Of a stretch of 52,637 nucleotides of DNA, positions 37,076-48,283 are shown piece after piece. The stretch is from Streptococcus agalactiae ATCC 13813 (lineage in GTDB: Bacteria > Bacillota > Bacilli > Lactobacillales > Streptococcaceae). The DNA lies in the NCBI RefSeq assembly GCF_000186445.1, contig NZ_GL636070.1:1373655-1426291 (forward strand). Direction: 5' to 3'. Below the pieces are notes generated by a model, which was given only the letters and a program-made list of their open reading frames with translations, ran no database searches and had not been told where the DNA came from. Within the stretch, counting starts at the first letter, position 1. The number at the start of each line of letters is the position of its first letter. Made by a program: the position numbers and the translations under genes.

Positions 37076-37081
37076 ATTATA
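37076..37081 (-). promoter_or_regulatory. -10 element abutting the ECF S-component start
   Basis: Minus-strand TATAAT, 7 nt (37069-37075) before the ATG. No clear -35 and no extended TG. Confidence 0.5.
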
Positions 37082-37188
37082 CCTCAAAACTATGACTACC
37101 GCTTAAAAGTCTTTTTTATTACAATTTCATTTCTAATGTTACATAAACGACCTCTTTTTTTAAAAGAACGTAAATAAGCCTGTAAACT

Positions 37189-37217
37189 TTGATTTTTTAA
37201 ACCTTTTAAGTTACAAT
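37189..37217 (+). promoter_or_regulatory. GH25 muramidase promoter abutting the start codon
   Basis: TTGATT (37189-37194), 17 bp, TACAAT (37212-37217). Only 7 nt separate the -10 from the ATG at 37225, so the transcript should start at about the initiator A. Confidence 0.75.
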
Positions 37218-37224
37218 ATCAATA

Positions 37225-38073
37225 ATGAGAAGAAGAATTAAACCTATTGTTGTTGCGGTTTTTTTCAGTTTATTTGGACTTTTATTAATTATTGGTCATT
37301 TACATTCGACAAATACTTTGAAAAAAGAATTAGTTGAAGCTAAAAAGACAATTCCATCCGTAAAAGCTTCAAAAGTACCGCAAAAATCAACATCATCGAA
37401 AGATAAAGAGTTTGTTCTTAAACCGATTATCGATGTCTCTGGTTGGCAACTTCCTAAGGAGATTGATTACGATACGCTTTCAAAAAATATTTCAGGTGTT
37501 GTTATTCGTGTCTTTGGTGGATCAAAGATATCTAAGACTAATAACGCTGCTTATACAACTGGAATCGATAAATCGTTTAAGACCCATATCAAAGAATTTC
37601 AAAAGCGAAATATCCCGGTAGCTGTCTACAGTTATGCACTTGGTTCAAGTGTTAAAGAAATGAAAGAAGAGGCTCAAATATTTTATAAGAATGCAGCTCC
37701 TTACAAACCAACTTTTTATTGGATTGACGTAGAAGAGGAGACAATGTCTAACATGAATAAAGGTGTCCAAGCATTCCGAAAAGAATTAAAAAGACTTGGT
37801 GCTAAAAATGTTGGTATCTACATCGGTACTTACTTTATGACTGAGCAAGGTATCTCTGTAAAAGGATTTGACGCTGTTTGGATTCCAACTTATGGTAGCG
37901 ATTCTGGATACTATGAAGCAGCTCCGCAAACTGAACTTAAATACGATTTACACCAATACACCTCTCAAGGTTATCTACCAGGATTCAATCAACCGCTTGA
38001 TTTAAATCAAATTGCAGTTAATAAAGACAAGAAGAAAACTTATGAGAAACTTTTTGGAAAAGTAAAAGATTAA
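37225..38073 (+). CDS. GH25-family muramidase, membrane anchored
   Basis: Lysozyme-type hydrolase of peptidoglycan, 282 residues. A basic tail and one hydrophobic helix (about 8-26) anchor it, a linker of about 35 residues follows, and the GH25 barrel fills the rest. PIIDVSGWQ gives the first catalytic-site Asp (Asp70), and YWIDVEEE gives Asp168 and Glu170. DLHQYTSQGYLPGF near the end is the closing strand of the barrel. There is no cell-wall-binding repeat or holin neighbour, so it does not look like a phage endolysin. It lacks an SD and has an abutting promoter. Likely role: cell wall remodelling. Confidence 0.92.
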   Translation: MRRRIKPIVVAVFFSLFGLLLIIGHLHSTNTLKKELVEAKKTIPSVKASKVPQKSTSSKDKEFVLKPIIDVSGWQLPKEIDYDTLSKNISGVVIRVFGGSKISKTNNAAYTTGIDKSFKTHIKEFQKRNIPVAVYSYALGSSVKEMKEEAQIFYKNAAPYKPTFYWIDVEEETMSNMNKGVQAFRKELKRLGAKNVGIYIGTYFMTEQGISVKGFDAVWIPTYGSDSGYYEAAPQTELKYDLHQYTSQGYLPGFNQPLDLNQIAVNKDKKKTYEKLFGKVKD

Positions 38074-38097
38074 AAGCTACTGTTAACAGTAGCTTTT
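38072..38097. terminator. Bidirectional terminator, GH25 gene and NAD(P)-binding protein gene
   Basis: AAAAGCTACTGTT / AACAGTAGCTTTT, a perfect 26-bp palindrome overlapping the GH25 stop codon, with T tracts both ways. Confidence 0.95.
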
Positions 38098-38105
38098 TTG
38101 ATAAA

Positions 38106-38723
38106 CTATTTATTATTTAATTCTTCAATAGAAAGGATTTTTGCGGTTGGTTTTTTCCTAAGCGTAGTAACGATTGTATCTGCCACTATCACAACCTTAG
38201 TTGGAAAGACCTTTTGTACAACAATACCTAAGAAAGGCAAATGACTAAATAACTTTATACACTTGGCTTGGAAAATCGAGAGAGGTCGCTCTTCACCATA
38301 CATCAAACCTGGCCTTACAAAAAGATAATCCAGACCGCTTGCTTTGATTATCTGCTCTGCCTTCCTTTTACTTCTAATGTAAGCTGAATAGCCGCTGTTG
38401 GCTGAAATGTAAACTAACTTTGGTATTTGATTTTTGTGACAGAGTGCTACTGCTTTTTGGGTTGCTTTAACGTTAAGCTCATCTAGTTGATTGGGCTTAA
38501 TCGCTCCAATACAGTCAATTAATATATCAAAAGTTCTGTCTTCTAAATGAATCTTATCAGCTTCTGTAATATCTCCCTTAATGTAGGTTAATCTAGGATC
38601 CTTAAATATATCACCTTTACCTTCATGTCTTGATAAGTAAGCCACCTTATGCCCTTTTGTAAGCGCTGCTTTTATTATCTGCTTTCCTAAAAAACCACTA
38701 CCACCTGCAATCAGTATTTCCAT
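38106..38723 (-). CDS. NAD(P)-binding epimerase-like protein (atypical SDR)
   Basis: Rossmann-fold protein of 205 residues. The N-terminal dinucleotide motif is IAGGSGFLGKQI (GxxGxxG), with YLSRHEGKGD ending beta 2 and YIKGDITEADKI. The catalytic Tyr/Lys of classical SDRs is replaced by an atypical YSAYIRSKRKAEQIIK segment, which still offers a YxxxK-like pattern. It resembles YfcH/NmrA-type or complex I NDUFA9-like proteins. I start at the ATG at 38723, with GGAGAGGG upstream; a longer frame would run into the promoter. Substrate unknown. Confidence 0.85.
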   Translation of the reverse strand: MEILIAGGSGFLGKQIIKAALTKGHKVAYLSRHEGKGDIFKDPRLTYIKGDITEADKIHLEDRTFDILIDCIGAIKPNQLDELNVKATQKAVALCHKNQIPKLVYISANSGYSAYIRSKRKAEQIIKASGLDYLFVRPGLMYGEERPLSIFQAKCIKLFSHLPFLGIVVQKVFPTKVVIVADTIVTTLRKKPTAKILSIEELNNK

Positions 38724-38751
38724 AGTTCCCTCTCCTTCATTTTGTAAATTT

Positions 38752-38780
38752 AGTATAGAAATTTTTATATGCCTTGTCAA
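38752..38780 (-). promoter_or_regulatory. Promoter of the NAD(P)-binding protein gene
   Basis: Minus-strand TTGACA (38775-38780), 17 bp, TATACT (38752-38757). One of the two strongest promoters by consensus in the window. Confidence 0.88.
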
Positions 38781-38974
38781 AGTAATCGTTTAATACCTGA
38801 CCAGGATATGATTTCAAGTCATTACATTAGGACACTTCATATTTAGCTATTTATAAAACTTCTAATTTAACATTCCAAATAGTACTGTTGCGATATTTAT
38901 TATCATTATTCCCTGAAATGGTATTCAAGCTTATTTCTAAGACTCAGTAGAAATTTACTATAATCATCTTTAAA

Positions 38975-38983
38975 TGTTATAAT
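38975..38983 (+). promoter_or_regulatory. Extended -10 of the YbaK/phosphatase pair
   Basis: TGT-TATAAT (hexamer 38978-38983), about 28 nt before the RBS-bearing start at 39018. Another TATAAT lies at 38959-38964. Confidence 0.6.
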
Positions 38984-39017
38984 AAATATGAAACAAACTT
39001 ATTAGTTAAGGGTCATT

Positions 39018-39491
39018 ATGAGTAAAAAGAATAAAATCAAAAAAACTTTAGTTGATCAAATTTTAGATAAAGCAAAAATCGAACATGATAGTCTACAATT
39101 GGATGCTTTACAGGGAGATTTACCCAACGGTATTCAAAAACAAGATATCTTTAAGACATTAGCGCTAATCGGTGATAAAACTGGTCCCATAATAGGTATC
39201 TTACCTCTCACCGAGCATTTATCCGAAAAAAAGTTAGCTAAAATTTCAGGAAACAAAAAGGTACAAATGATACTTCAAAAAGATCTCCAGAAAATAACAG
39301 GTTATATTCACGGAGCAAATAATCCAATTGGAATTCGCCAAAAACATAATTACCCTATTTTTATCGATACTATCGCTTTAGAAAAACAAGAACTCATTGT
39401 CTCTGCAGGAGAAATTGGACGTTCTATTCGTATTAATAGTGAGGTTCTTGCAGATTTCGTAAATGCTAAATTTGCCGATATAAAGGAATAA
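39018..39491 (+). CDS. YbaK/EbsC-family aminoacyl-tRNA deacylase
   Basis: Trans-editing enzyme that probably hydrolyses mischarged Cys-tRNA(Pro), 157 residues. The YbaK fold segments are ALIGDKTGPIIGILPLTEHL, the Lys-rich helix KKLAKISGNKKVQMILQKDL, TGYIHGANNPIGIRQKHNYP (the conserved substrate loop) and IVSAGEIGRSIRI. AAGGG lies 5 nt before the ATG. It is followed after 21 nt by a histidine phosphatase gene, and the pair shares the promoter. The exact tRNA substrate is inferred from the YbaK family. Confidence 0.87.
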   Translation: MSKKNKIKKTLVDQILDKAKIEHDSLQLDALQGDLPNGIQKQDIFKTLALIGDKTGPIIGILPLTEHLSEKKLAKISGNKKVQMILQKDLQKITGYIHGANNPIGIRQKHNYPIFIDTIALEKQELIVSAGEIGRSIRINSEVLADFVNAKFADIKE

Positions 39492-39512
39492 TAATTAGGA
39501 TTGGAGAAAAAT

Positions 39513-40154
39513 ATGAAATTTTATCTTGTTAGACACGGAAAAACACAATGGAATTTAGAGGGGCGTTTCCAAGGTGCTAACGGAGACTCACCTCTCCTTG
39601 AAGAAGCTATTGAAGAATTAGAAGAACTTGGACAATACCTATCATCTATTCATTTTGATGCTGTTTATTCTAGCGACTTAGGTCGTGCTAGAGATACTGT
39701 TAATATCCTCAATGATGCTAATTCATGCCCAAAAGAAATCCACTATACTCCTCAGCTTCGTGAATGGGCATTGGGAACTTTAGAGGGTTGTAAAATTGCA
39801 ACTATGCAAGCTATCTATCCTCGTCAAATGACTGCATTTTATCAAAATCCCTTACAATTTAAACATGACATGTTCGGTGCAGAATCTCTTTATCAGACAA
39901 CGCATCGTGTAGAGAGTTTCTTACGTTCTCTAGCTTCAAAAAATTACGACAAGGTCCTTATTGTAGGACATGGAGCAAACCTAACTGCGTCTATTCGTTC
40001 CTTACTGGGTTATCAATATGGTAGTTTACACTACAAAGATAAACTTGATAATGCCAGCCTCACAATCATAGAAACTCATGATTTTAAAGACTTCAACTGT
40101 CTGACTTGGAACGATAAATCTTATTTAAGGCAAGAGGTCAAAATGACACACTAA
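39513..40154 (+). CDS. Histidine phosphatase-family protein (phosphoglycerate mutase-like)
   Basis: Cytoplasmic phosphatase of 213 residues. The phospho-acceptor motif is VRHGKTQWN, the second catalytic His is in LIVGHGANLTASI, and YSSDLGRARDTVNI carries the conserved Arg. It is a dPGM-superfamily phosphatase and not the glycolytic mutase (gpmA is elsewhere in the window). I start at the ATG at 39513, because GGAG lies 6 nt before it; the in-frame TTG at 39501 is inside the SD region. Substrate unknown. Confidence 0.9.
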   Translation: MKFYLVRHGKTQWNLEGRFQGANGDSPLLEEAIEELEELGQYLSSIHFDAVYSSDLGRARDTVNILNDANSCPKEIHYTPQLREWALGTLEGCKIATMQAIYPRQMTAFYQNPLQFKHDMFGAESLYQTTHRVESFLRSLASKNYDKVLIVGHGANLTASIRSLLGYQYGSLHYKDKLDNASLTIIETHDFKDFNCLTWNDKSYLRQEVKMTH

Positions 40155-40187
40155 AATAATCCACTAGATGAATCTAGTGGATTATTT
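40154..40187. terminator. Bidirectional terminator between convergent genes
   Basis: AATAATCCACTAGAT / ATCTAGTGGATTATT, a 15-bp perfect stem with a 2-nt loop, between the phosphatase and HAD gene stops. Confidence 0.94.
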
Positions 40188-40189
40188 AA

Positions 40190-42757
<2,568 letters not shown>

Positions 42758-42763
42758 GAATAT

Positions 42764-42798
42764 ATTAAAACCCACCCTTATTTAAGGTGGGTTTTAAT
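42764..42798. terminator. Bidirectional terminator, lysS and rib operon
   Basis: ATTAAAACCCACC / GGTGGGTTTTAAT, a 13-bp perfect stem with a 9-nt loop between convergent lysS and ribH. Confidence 0.95.
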
Positions 42799-42831
42799 AT
42801 TACCTCTACTGAACTTTGTTAGGTTTCTGAT

Positions 42832-43302
42832 TTATCGCTCCCGCAATTTTTTATCAAGGTTTACCATTTCAATAGCCGAAAGAGCACAATCATAACCTTT
42901 ATTTCCTGCTTTTGTTCCTGCCCTCTCAATAGCTTGTTCGATGTTATCCGTTGTTAGAACACCAAAGATATGAGGGATATCTGACTGGCTATTTAAATGA
43001 CCAATACCTTTTGTCACCTCATTACAAACATAATCATAATGATCAGTGCTGCCTTTAATGACTACCCCAAGACAGATAATAGCATCATAATCTTTATATA
43101 ATGCCATTTTTCTAGCCATATAGGGGATTTCAAAAGCACCGGGTACCCATACAATATCTATATCTTCTTCTGAAACACCATGTCTCAGCAGTCCATCTAC
43201 TGCTCCTGATAATAATTTAGATGTAATCAATTCATTGAAACGTAAGACTACGATTCCTATTTTCATTTCGTTTGCCACTAATTGTCCTTCAATAATTGTC
43301 AT
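42832..43302 (-). CDS. ribH: 6,7-dimethyl-8-ribityllumazine synthase
   Basis: Penultimate riboflavin step: condenses the pyrimidine with dihydroxybutanone phosphate. The 156 residues include [36 protein letters not shown] (substrate loop), [20 protein letters not shown] with the catalytic His, and [20 protein letters not shown]. It is the last gene of ribD-ribE-ribBA-ribH, 14 nt after ribBA, with AGGAGG before the ATG region. In Bacillus this subunit forms the icosahedral capsid around riboflavin synthase. Confidence 0.98.
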   Translation of the reverse strand: MTIIEGQLVANEMKIGIVVLRFNELITSKLLSGAVDGLLRHGVSEEDIDIVWVPGAFEIPYMARKMALYKDYDAIICLGVVIKGSTDHYDYVCNEVTKGIGHLNSQSDIPHIFGVLTTDNIEQAIERAGTKAGNKGYDCALSAIEMVNLDKKLRER

Positions 43303-43316
43303 TTTTTCTTCCTCCT

Positions 43317-44510
43317 TTAATCTAAAAGATGTCCCATTTTTTCTTTCTTAGTTTTTAAATAATTAAGGTCATAAGCTGTTGCTGCCACCTGTAATGGCAC
43401 TCTGTTTTTGACGCAAATTCCTTCTGCTTCAAGTTGTTGGATTTTATCTGGATTATTGGTTAGTAAGTTTATAGAATTTATACCTAAATCTTTTAAAAGT
43501 TGAGCACTAACTCCATAGTCTCTCTCATCTCCTTCAAAACCTAAAGCCAAATTAGCTTCTAAAGTATCTAAGCCTTCTTCTTGCAAATGATAAGCTTTTA
43601 ACTTATTAATCAAACCAATTCCTCGACCTTCCTGTCTCATATAAAGAAGGACGCCACGACCTTCAGCCTCTATTTGTTGGAGTGCATTAGCCAGTTGTTC
43701 CCCACAATCACATCTCAAGGAATGAAAGACATCACCTGTCAAACATTCTGAGTGTAAACGACATAAAACATCTTCACCACTACTAATATCCCCTTTAACA
43801 AGGGCAACATGTTCCTTATTTGCCACAACTTCGCTATATCCATAAGCCGTAAAATGACCGAATTGCGTTGGTAGCTGAATCTCAATTTCTCTAACCACCC
43901 CTCCCTCTTCTTGACGTCTATAGTCTTGCAATTGTTTTATGGTAGCGATAGCTAAATCGTGCTTTTGAGCAAATGCTAATAACTCATCCTTTCTCATCAT
44001 ACTACCATCTTCAGCCATTATTTCACAACAAAGTCCACATTCCTTTAATCCAGCTAAACGACATAGGTCAACGGTTGCTTCAGTATGTCCATTTCTAGCT
44101 AAAACTCCTCCTTCCTTGGCTAACAAGGGAAATAAGTGCCCAGGACGTCTAAAGTCTTTAGCTTTGCTACTGTCGTTAGCAACCATCTTAGCTGTCAAAG
44201 CTCTATCTTCCGCAGAAATCCCAGTACTAGTTGATAGATGATCAATGGATATGGTAAAAGCTGTTTCATGATTATCAGTATTATGGCTAGCCATTTGAGC
44301 TAATTCTAACTTTTCAGCATAGTAATTAGACAGAGGTAAGCAAATTAATCCTTTCCCAAATTTAGCCATAAAATTAATCGACTCTTTTGTCACCATTTCA
44401 GCCGCACAAATAAGGTCCCCTTCTTTCTCTCTATTTTCGTCATCCATCAAAACTACCATTTCCCCTGATTTGATGTCTTGTAAAAGTTTTTTTATTGGAC
44501 TAAAGGCCAT
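43317..44510 (-). CDS. ribBA: Bifunctional 3,4-dihydroxy-2-butanone-4-phosphate synthase / GTP cyclohydrolase II
   Basis: Supplies both riboflavin precursors. 397 residues: the N-terminal RibB domain ([19 protein letters not shown], then [20 protein letters not shown]) and the C-terminal RibA domain with zinc ligands in [20 protein letters not shown] and the catalytic [15 protein letters not shown] start at the ATG at 44510, where GAGGAG lies about 8 nt upstream; the open frame runs 16 codons further into ribE but lacks an SD. Confidence 0.98.
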   Translation of the reverse strand: MAFSPIKKLLQDIKSGEMVVLMDDENREKEGDLICAAEMVTKESINFMAKFGKGLICLPLSNYYAEKLELAQMASHNTDNHETAFTISIDHLSTSTGISAEDRALTAKMVANDSSKAKDFRRPGHLFPLLAKEGGVLARNGHTEATVDLCRLAGLKECGLCCEIMAEDGSMMRKDELLAFAQKHDLAIATIKQLQDYRRQEEGGVVREIEIQLPTQFGHFTAYGYSEVVANKEHVALVKGDISSGEDVLCRLHSECLTGDVFHSLRCDCGEQLANALQQIEAEGRGVLLYMRQEGRGIGLINKLKAYHLQEEGLDTLEANLALGFEGDERDYGVSAQLLKDLGINSINLLTNNPDKIQQLEAEGICVKNRVPLQVAATAYDLNYLKTKKEKMGHLLD

Positions 44511-44527
44511 TAGCTTTCTCCTCTCTC

Positions 44528-45178
44528 TTAGTAGCCATTTTCTGATAAAAAAGACCAATCCATTACCGATGAAGTGTGATTAGTTCTATTAGTCGGTGCT
44601 AAAAATTTCTCAGCATATTTGCCTAAAACATCCACTTCGATATTTAATAAATCCCCAACCTTTTTTAAGGATAAATTAGTTTGTGCCATCGTGTGGGGAA
44701 TGACCGAAACTTCAAAAGAATGCTCTGTAAATGATACCACCGTTAGGCTAATCCCATCTAGAGCCACCGAACCTTTCTCTATAATATAAGACATAATACT
44801 AGGCGGAGCATCAATTGAAAATCTGACAGCAATATCATCTTTTTGGATTTTTTCTATTTTTCCAACCCCATCCACATGTCCAAGAACAAAATGCCCCCCT
44901 AACCTTGAGTCACTTCTGAGTGCTAATTCTAAGTTAACTTTAGAATGAAGTCGTAAAGCAGCTAAGCTTGTTCGCATCATACTTTCTGGCATGACGTCTG
45001 CTATAAAAGCTGTTTCACTTTTGTCAAGAACCGTCAAACAAACACCATTAACAGCTACGCTATCCCCTTTTCTTAATAAAGGGACTAGTTTGGGAGCATC
45101 AATACTTAATTGTTGGGACTTTATGCCATTCCGAATACGACTGACTTGACCCATTTCCTCAATAATTCCTGTAAACAT
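44528..45178 (-). CDS. ribE: Riboflavin synthase, alpha subunit
   Basis: Dismutates two lumazines to riboflavin. The 216-residue protein is the expected internal duplication: repeat 1 starts [15 protein letters not shown] with [14 protein letters not shown], and repeat 2 carries [16 protein letters not shown] with [15 protein letters not shown]. It overlaps ribD by 20 nt, which suggests translational coupling, and is 17 nt upstream of ribBA. Confidence 0.98.
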   Translation of the reverse strand: MFTGIIEEMGQVSRIRNGIKSQQLSIDAPKLVPLLRKGDSVAVNGVCLTVLDKSETAFIADVMPESMMRTSLAALRLHSKVNLELALRSDSRLGGHFVLGHVDGVGKIEKIQKDDIAVRFSIDAPPSIMSYIIEKGSVALDGISLTVVSFTEHSFEVSVIPHTMAQTNLSLKKVGDLLNIEVDVLGKYAEKFLAPTNRTNHTSSVMDWSFLSENGY

Positions 45179-46268
45179 AAAGTTCTACCTTTCCTTCAAT
45201 AACAACATCAGAATCCATACGACTAAGTTCAATATCTTTTACTCTGAAAGCTTGGTTAAGCCAATCCAAGCCTTCTCCAGAAATAGCTGTTTTTGCTTTC
45301 AGACCTCCTATTATTTTGGGTGCAATAAAAACAATTAGTCTGTTAACAATACCAGCTTCTAAAGCTGAAAAATGTAAACTACTTCCTCCTTCAATAAGAA
45401 GGCTATCAATCCCGTCTTGTCCTAAAATAGTCATTAATACTTTCAAATCCAGCTTTCCATCTTTTCTTGGAACCTTAATCAAACGGCAACCCATTTCTTT
45501 TAATGTTTGTTGCTGAGCAAGATTATCTGAACATGTTGCAATCCATGTTGGTATTGTTTTAGCACTCTTAACTAGGTAAGAGTCTAAAGGTATCTTCAAC
45601 TGACTATCACATACGATCCTCACAAGCGCTTCACCTTTAGGAATACGGCAAGTTAAACGTGGATTATCAGCTAATACAGTATTGATACCGACCATAATAG
45701 CACTACATTTTTGCCTCAATTTCTGAACAGATTGTCTTGAGTGCTCATTTGATATCCACTTAGAATCGCCCGTCTTTGTAGCTATCTTCCCATCTAAAGT
45801 CATAGCATATTTCAAATAAACAAAAGGCTGCTTATAGGTCATGTGAAAAATAAATCTTTCATTCAGAGCATCGCATTCTTCTCTTAGGATACCAACTTCA
45901 ACATTTAAACCTTCTTTTCTTAACAAGGCAATCCCTTTTCCTGAAACTAAAGGATTTGGATCTAAACTTCCAACTACTACTTTTTTGATGCCAGATTTAA
46001 TAAGAGCTTCAGTACAAGGTGGTTGCTTACCCACATGACAGCATGGTTCTAAAGTCACGTACAGAGTACTTCCAGAGATATCCTCATCAGCATTTTTAAT
46101 AGCCTGTCTTTCCGCATGTAAATCTCCAAATCGTTTATGATAACCTTTGGAAATTATACGATCATCTTTAACAATAACAGCACCTACTAATGGGTTGGGA
46201 GCAACGAACCCCATACCTTTCTCAGCCTCTTTCAAGGCTAATGCCATGTAGTCTTCTTTTTTCATCAT
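45159..46268 (-). CDS. ribD: Riboflavin biosynthesis deaminase/reductase
   Basis: Bifunctional enzyme that deaminates then reduces the GTP-derived pyrimidine. 369 residues: an N-terminal cytidine-deaminase-like domain with zinc motifs HAERQAI and PCCHVGKQPPC, and a C-terminal DHFR-like reductase domain (FVYLKYAMTLDGKIATKTGD, LLIEGGSSLHFSAL). First gene of the operon. Two ATG codons lie in tandem (46268 and 46265) behind AAAGGAA. The transcript begins about 260 nt upstream and carries an FMN riboswitch and terminator. Confidence 0.98.
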   Translation of the reverse strand: MMKKEDYMALALKEAEKGMGFVAPNPLVGAVIVKDDRIISKGYHKRFGDLHAERQAIKNADEDISGSTLYVTLEPCCHVGKQPPCTEALIKSGIKKVVVGSLDPNPLVSGKGIALLRKEGLNVEVGILREECDALNERFIFHMTYKQPFVYLKYAMTLDGKIATKTGDSKWISNEHSRQSVQKLRQKCSAIMVGINTVLADNPRLTCRIPKGEALVRIVCDSQLKIPLDSYLVKSAKTIPTWIATCSDNLAQQQTLKEMGCRLIKVPRKDGKLDLKVLMTILGQDGIDSLLIEGGSSLHFSALEAGIVNRLIVFIAPKIIGGLKAKTAISGEGLDWLNQAFRVKDIELSRMDSDVVIEGKVELYVYRNY

Positions 46269-46283
46269 TTCCTTTTTCCTTCT

Positions 46284-46324
46284 AAAATAAAAACCCTTAG
46301 CTTCTAAAATAGAAAACTAAGGGG
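46284..46324 (-). terminator. Riboswitch-controlled terminator before ribD
   Basis: Minus-strand CCCTTAG..TTTCTA / TAGAA..CTAAGGG followed by TTTTTATTTT, ending just before the ribD SD. It is the expression platform of the FMN riboswitch. A segment just upstream of it (CTTCTCATCC) can pair with the riboswitch 3-prime strand, giving a possible alternative structure. Confidence 0.9.
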
Positions 46325-46406
46325 AGGGATGAGAAGTCGTTGATTATACTAATTAGCATTATATTTTGGGTAGCACAAAAAAACTGCAAGTAGCAGACAA
46401 TCACTG

Positions 46407-46520
46407 AATTCTTCTCTCATCCAGACTTTACTGTCGGTACTGGAATCACACCAGTTCATGCTCGAAAGCTCGCGGACTATACCGCCGGTTAGGATTTTCA
46501 CCTGACCCCGAAGAAATTCT
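46407..46520 (-). promoter_or_regulatory. FMN riboswitch (RFN element)
   Basis: The RFN core is clear on the minus strand: TTCTTCGGGGTCAGGTG at the 5-prime end, then AAATCCTAACCGGCGGTATA, the AGTCCGCGAGC arm, the AACTGGTGTGATTCCAGT hairpin, CCGACAGTAAAGTCTGGATG and the closing GAGAGAAG. Conserved P1-P6 elements are in order. Bound FMN should favour the terminator at 46284-46324 and switch off ribD-ribE-ribBA-ribH. Confidence 0.98.
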
Positions 46521-46531
46521 ATTTGACAGTT

Positions 46532-46560
46532 ATTTTACTAAACTCATTTTTATTTGTCAA
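46532..46560 (-). promoter_or_regulatory. rib operon promoter
   Basis: Minus-strand TTGACA (46555-46560), 17 bp, TAAAAT (46532-46537); transcription starts just before the RFN element. Confidence 0.9.
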
Positions 46561-46878
46561 TAAAAATAATGTGTTTTTTATTATAAAATAATAATTAAGT
46601 AGCTCATCTATTCTTATCTCTACAAGACAGTATATCTATACCATGAAGCAATCTTTCGAACTAATCAAACAAGAATCGATAGTATTATTGGATTATATTT
46701 CTTAAAAAATTCACTACAGATATAGTTTACTCCACTTAAATAACTTAGGTAAATCTACGGAACTAAAAATAATCGATAGAAATCTGTTATTTTGTTATTT
46801 CAAATGTAACTGTTAAGAAAATAGTTCTCTAATACTAAACAGCACCTCAATCGATTATTAAGTAGCGTTAATTTTTAA
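46561..46878. other. Gene-free upstream region of mntH with three AATCGAT motifs
   Basis: Between the rib promoter and the mntH promoter there is no gene I can support. AATCGAT occurs at 46674-46680, 46771-46777 and 46849-46855 (the last as AATCGATT). A 20-codon open frame at 46643-46705 lacks an RBS and is not called. Confidence 0.5.
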
Positions 46879-46907
46879 TTGTTTTTCTATTTTCTATTTG
46901 TTATAAT
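46879..46907 (+). promoter_or_regulatory. mntH promoter
   Basis: TTGTTT (46879-46884), 17 bp, TATAAT (46902-46907), about 31 nt before the ATG. The only SD-like string is a weak AGAAAG. Confidence 0.72.
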
Positions 46908-46938
46908 GGCTTGAGATTACTAGAAAGTATAGTATTAC

Positions 46939-48279
46939 ATGAATCAAAATCATTCCGTCAAAAGATCCTTATCCGAAGTTAATCAGAGCGTTGAGGTTCC
47001 TCACAATAGCTCTTTTTGGAACACTTTAAGAGCTTTTCTTGGACCTGGAGCTTTGGTTGCAGTTGGTTATATGGATCCAGGTAACTGGATTACTAGCGTT
47101 ATTGGTGGAGCTACCTATCGTTACTTACTATTGTTTGTTGTTTTAGTATCTTCTTTGATGGCGATGCAATTACAACAAATGGCTGGCAAGCTTGGTATTG
47201 TTACACGACAGGACTTAGCACAAGCAACAGCTTCTCGACTCCCAAAACCGCTTCGTTACCTGCTATTTATTATCATTGAGTTAGCCCTTATCGCTACTGA
47301 TTTAGCAGAAGTCATTGGCTCTGCCATTGCTCTTCACTTATTATTTGGCTGGCCACTGTTACTGTCTATCATGATTACTATTTTGGATGTATTCTTACTT
47401 TTACTCTTAATGAAGTTAGGCGTCCAAAAAATTGAAGCCTTTGTTTCTGTTCTCATATTGACAATTTTGATAATCTTTACATATTTAGTTGTTTTATCAC
47501 AACCTGATTTAGATGCTATGTTCAAAGGATTTTTACCACACCATGAGCTTTTTAACATATCACATGAAGGAAAAAATAGTCCTTTAACCCTCGCTCTTGG
47601 CATTATCGGCGCAACAGTCATGCCACATAATCTTTATTTACATTCTTCTTTATCTCAGACTAGACGCGTGGATTATCATAATAAATCTTCAATAAAAAAA
47701 GCTGTACGTTTCATGACCTTAGATTCTAACATTCAGCTATCACTTGCATTTGTCGTGAATTCGCTACTATTAGTCTTAGGAGCTAGTCTATTTTATGGGC
47801 ATGCTAATGATATCAGTGCCTTTTCTCAAATGTATCTTGCCTTATCTGATAAAACTATTACTGGTGCAGTAGCCAGTTCTTTCCTTTCTACCCTTTTTGC
47901 AGTTGCCCTACTAGCAAGTGGTCAAAATTCAACGATTACAGGTACTTTAACAGGACAAATCGTTATGGAAGGTTTCCTTCACTTCAAATTACCTCAATGG
48001 TTAATAAGGCTTTGTACTAGATTATTAACTCTTCTTCCAATTTTTGTTATCGCCCTACTAGTTGGAGGCGAAGAAAATACGTTAGATCAGCTAATCGTCT
48101 ATTCACAAGTTTTTCTTTCCTTAGCTTTACCATTTTCAATCTTTCCATTGATTTATTTCACGTCGCAAAAATCAATTATGGGAGAGCATGCTAATGCTAA
48201 ATGGAATACCTATTTAGCATACCTTGTCGCCATCATTTTAACATTACTCAATTTGAAATTAATCATGGATTTACTTTAA
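46939..48279 (+). CDS. mntH: Nramp-family Mn2+/Fe2+ transporter
   Basis: Proton-coupled importer of manganese, supplying among others the Mn-dependent SOD. The 446-residue protein has 11-12 helices. Metal-site motif Asp46-Pro-Gly-Asn49 lies in helix 1, and Met228-Pro-His-Asn lies in helix 6, the Met that selects transition metals over calcium. ATGQNSTITGTLTGQIVMEGF-like helix signature is present as ASGQNSTITGTLTGQIVMEG. It is monocistronic. Its 5-prime region is unusually long. Regulation by a metal repressor is likely by family, but no known box is recognised. Confidence 0.95.
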   Translation: MNQNHSVKRSLSEVNQSVEVPHNSSFWNTLRAFLGPGALVAVGYMDPGNWITSVIGGATYRYLLLFVVLVSSLMAMQLQQMAGKLGIVTRQDLAQATASRLPKPLRYLLFIIIELALIATDLAEVIGSAIALHLLFGWPLLLSIMITILDVFLLLLLMKLGVQKIEAFVSVLILTILIIFTYLVVLSQPDLDAMFKGFLPHHELFNISHEGKNSPLTLALGIIGATVMPHNLYLHSSLSQTRRVDYHNKSSIKKAVRFMTLDSNIQLSLAFVVNSLLLVLGASLFYGHANDISAFSQMYLALSDKTITGAVASSFLSTLFAVALLASGQNSTITGTLTGQIVMEGFLHFKLPQWLIRLCTRLLTLLPIFVIALLVGGEENTLDQLIVYSQVFLSLALPFSIFPLIYFTSQKSIMGEHANAKWNTYLAYLVAIILTLLNLKLIMDLL

Positions 48280-48283
48280 TACA

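Noticed and set aside
38988-39005. Five-codon open frame (ATG to TAG) right after the YbaK promoter -10
   Set aside because: It lies about where transcription would start, with no SD; probably chance in AT-rich DNA.
46643-46705. A 20-codon open frame upstream of mntH
   Set aside because: No Shine-Dalgarno, no supporting promoter and no recognisable peptide; could only be supported by ribosome profiling.
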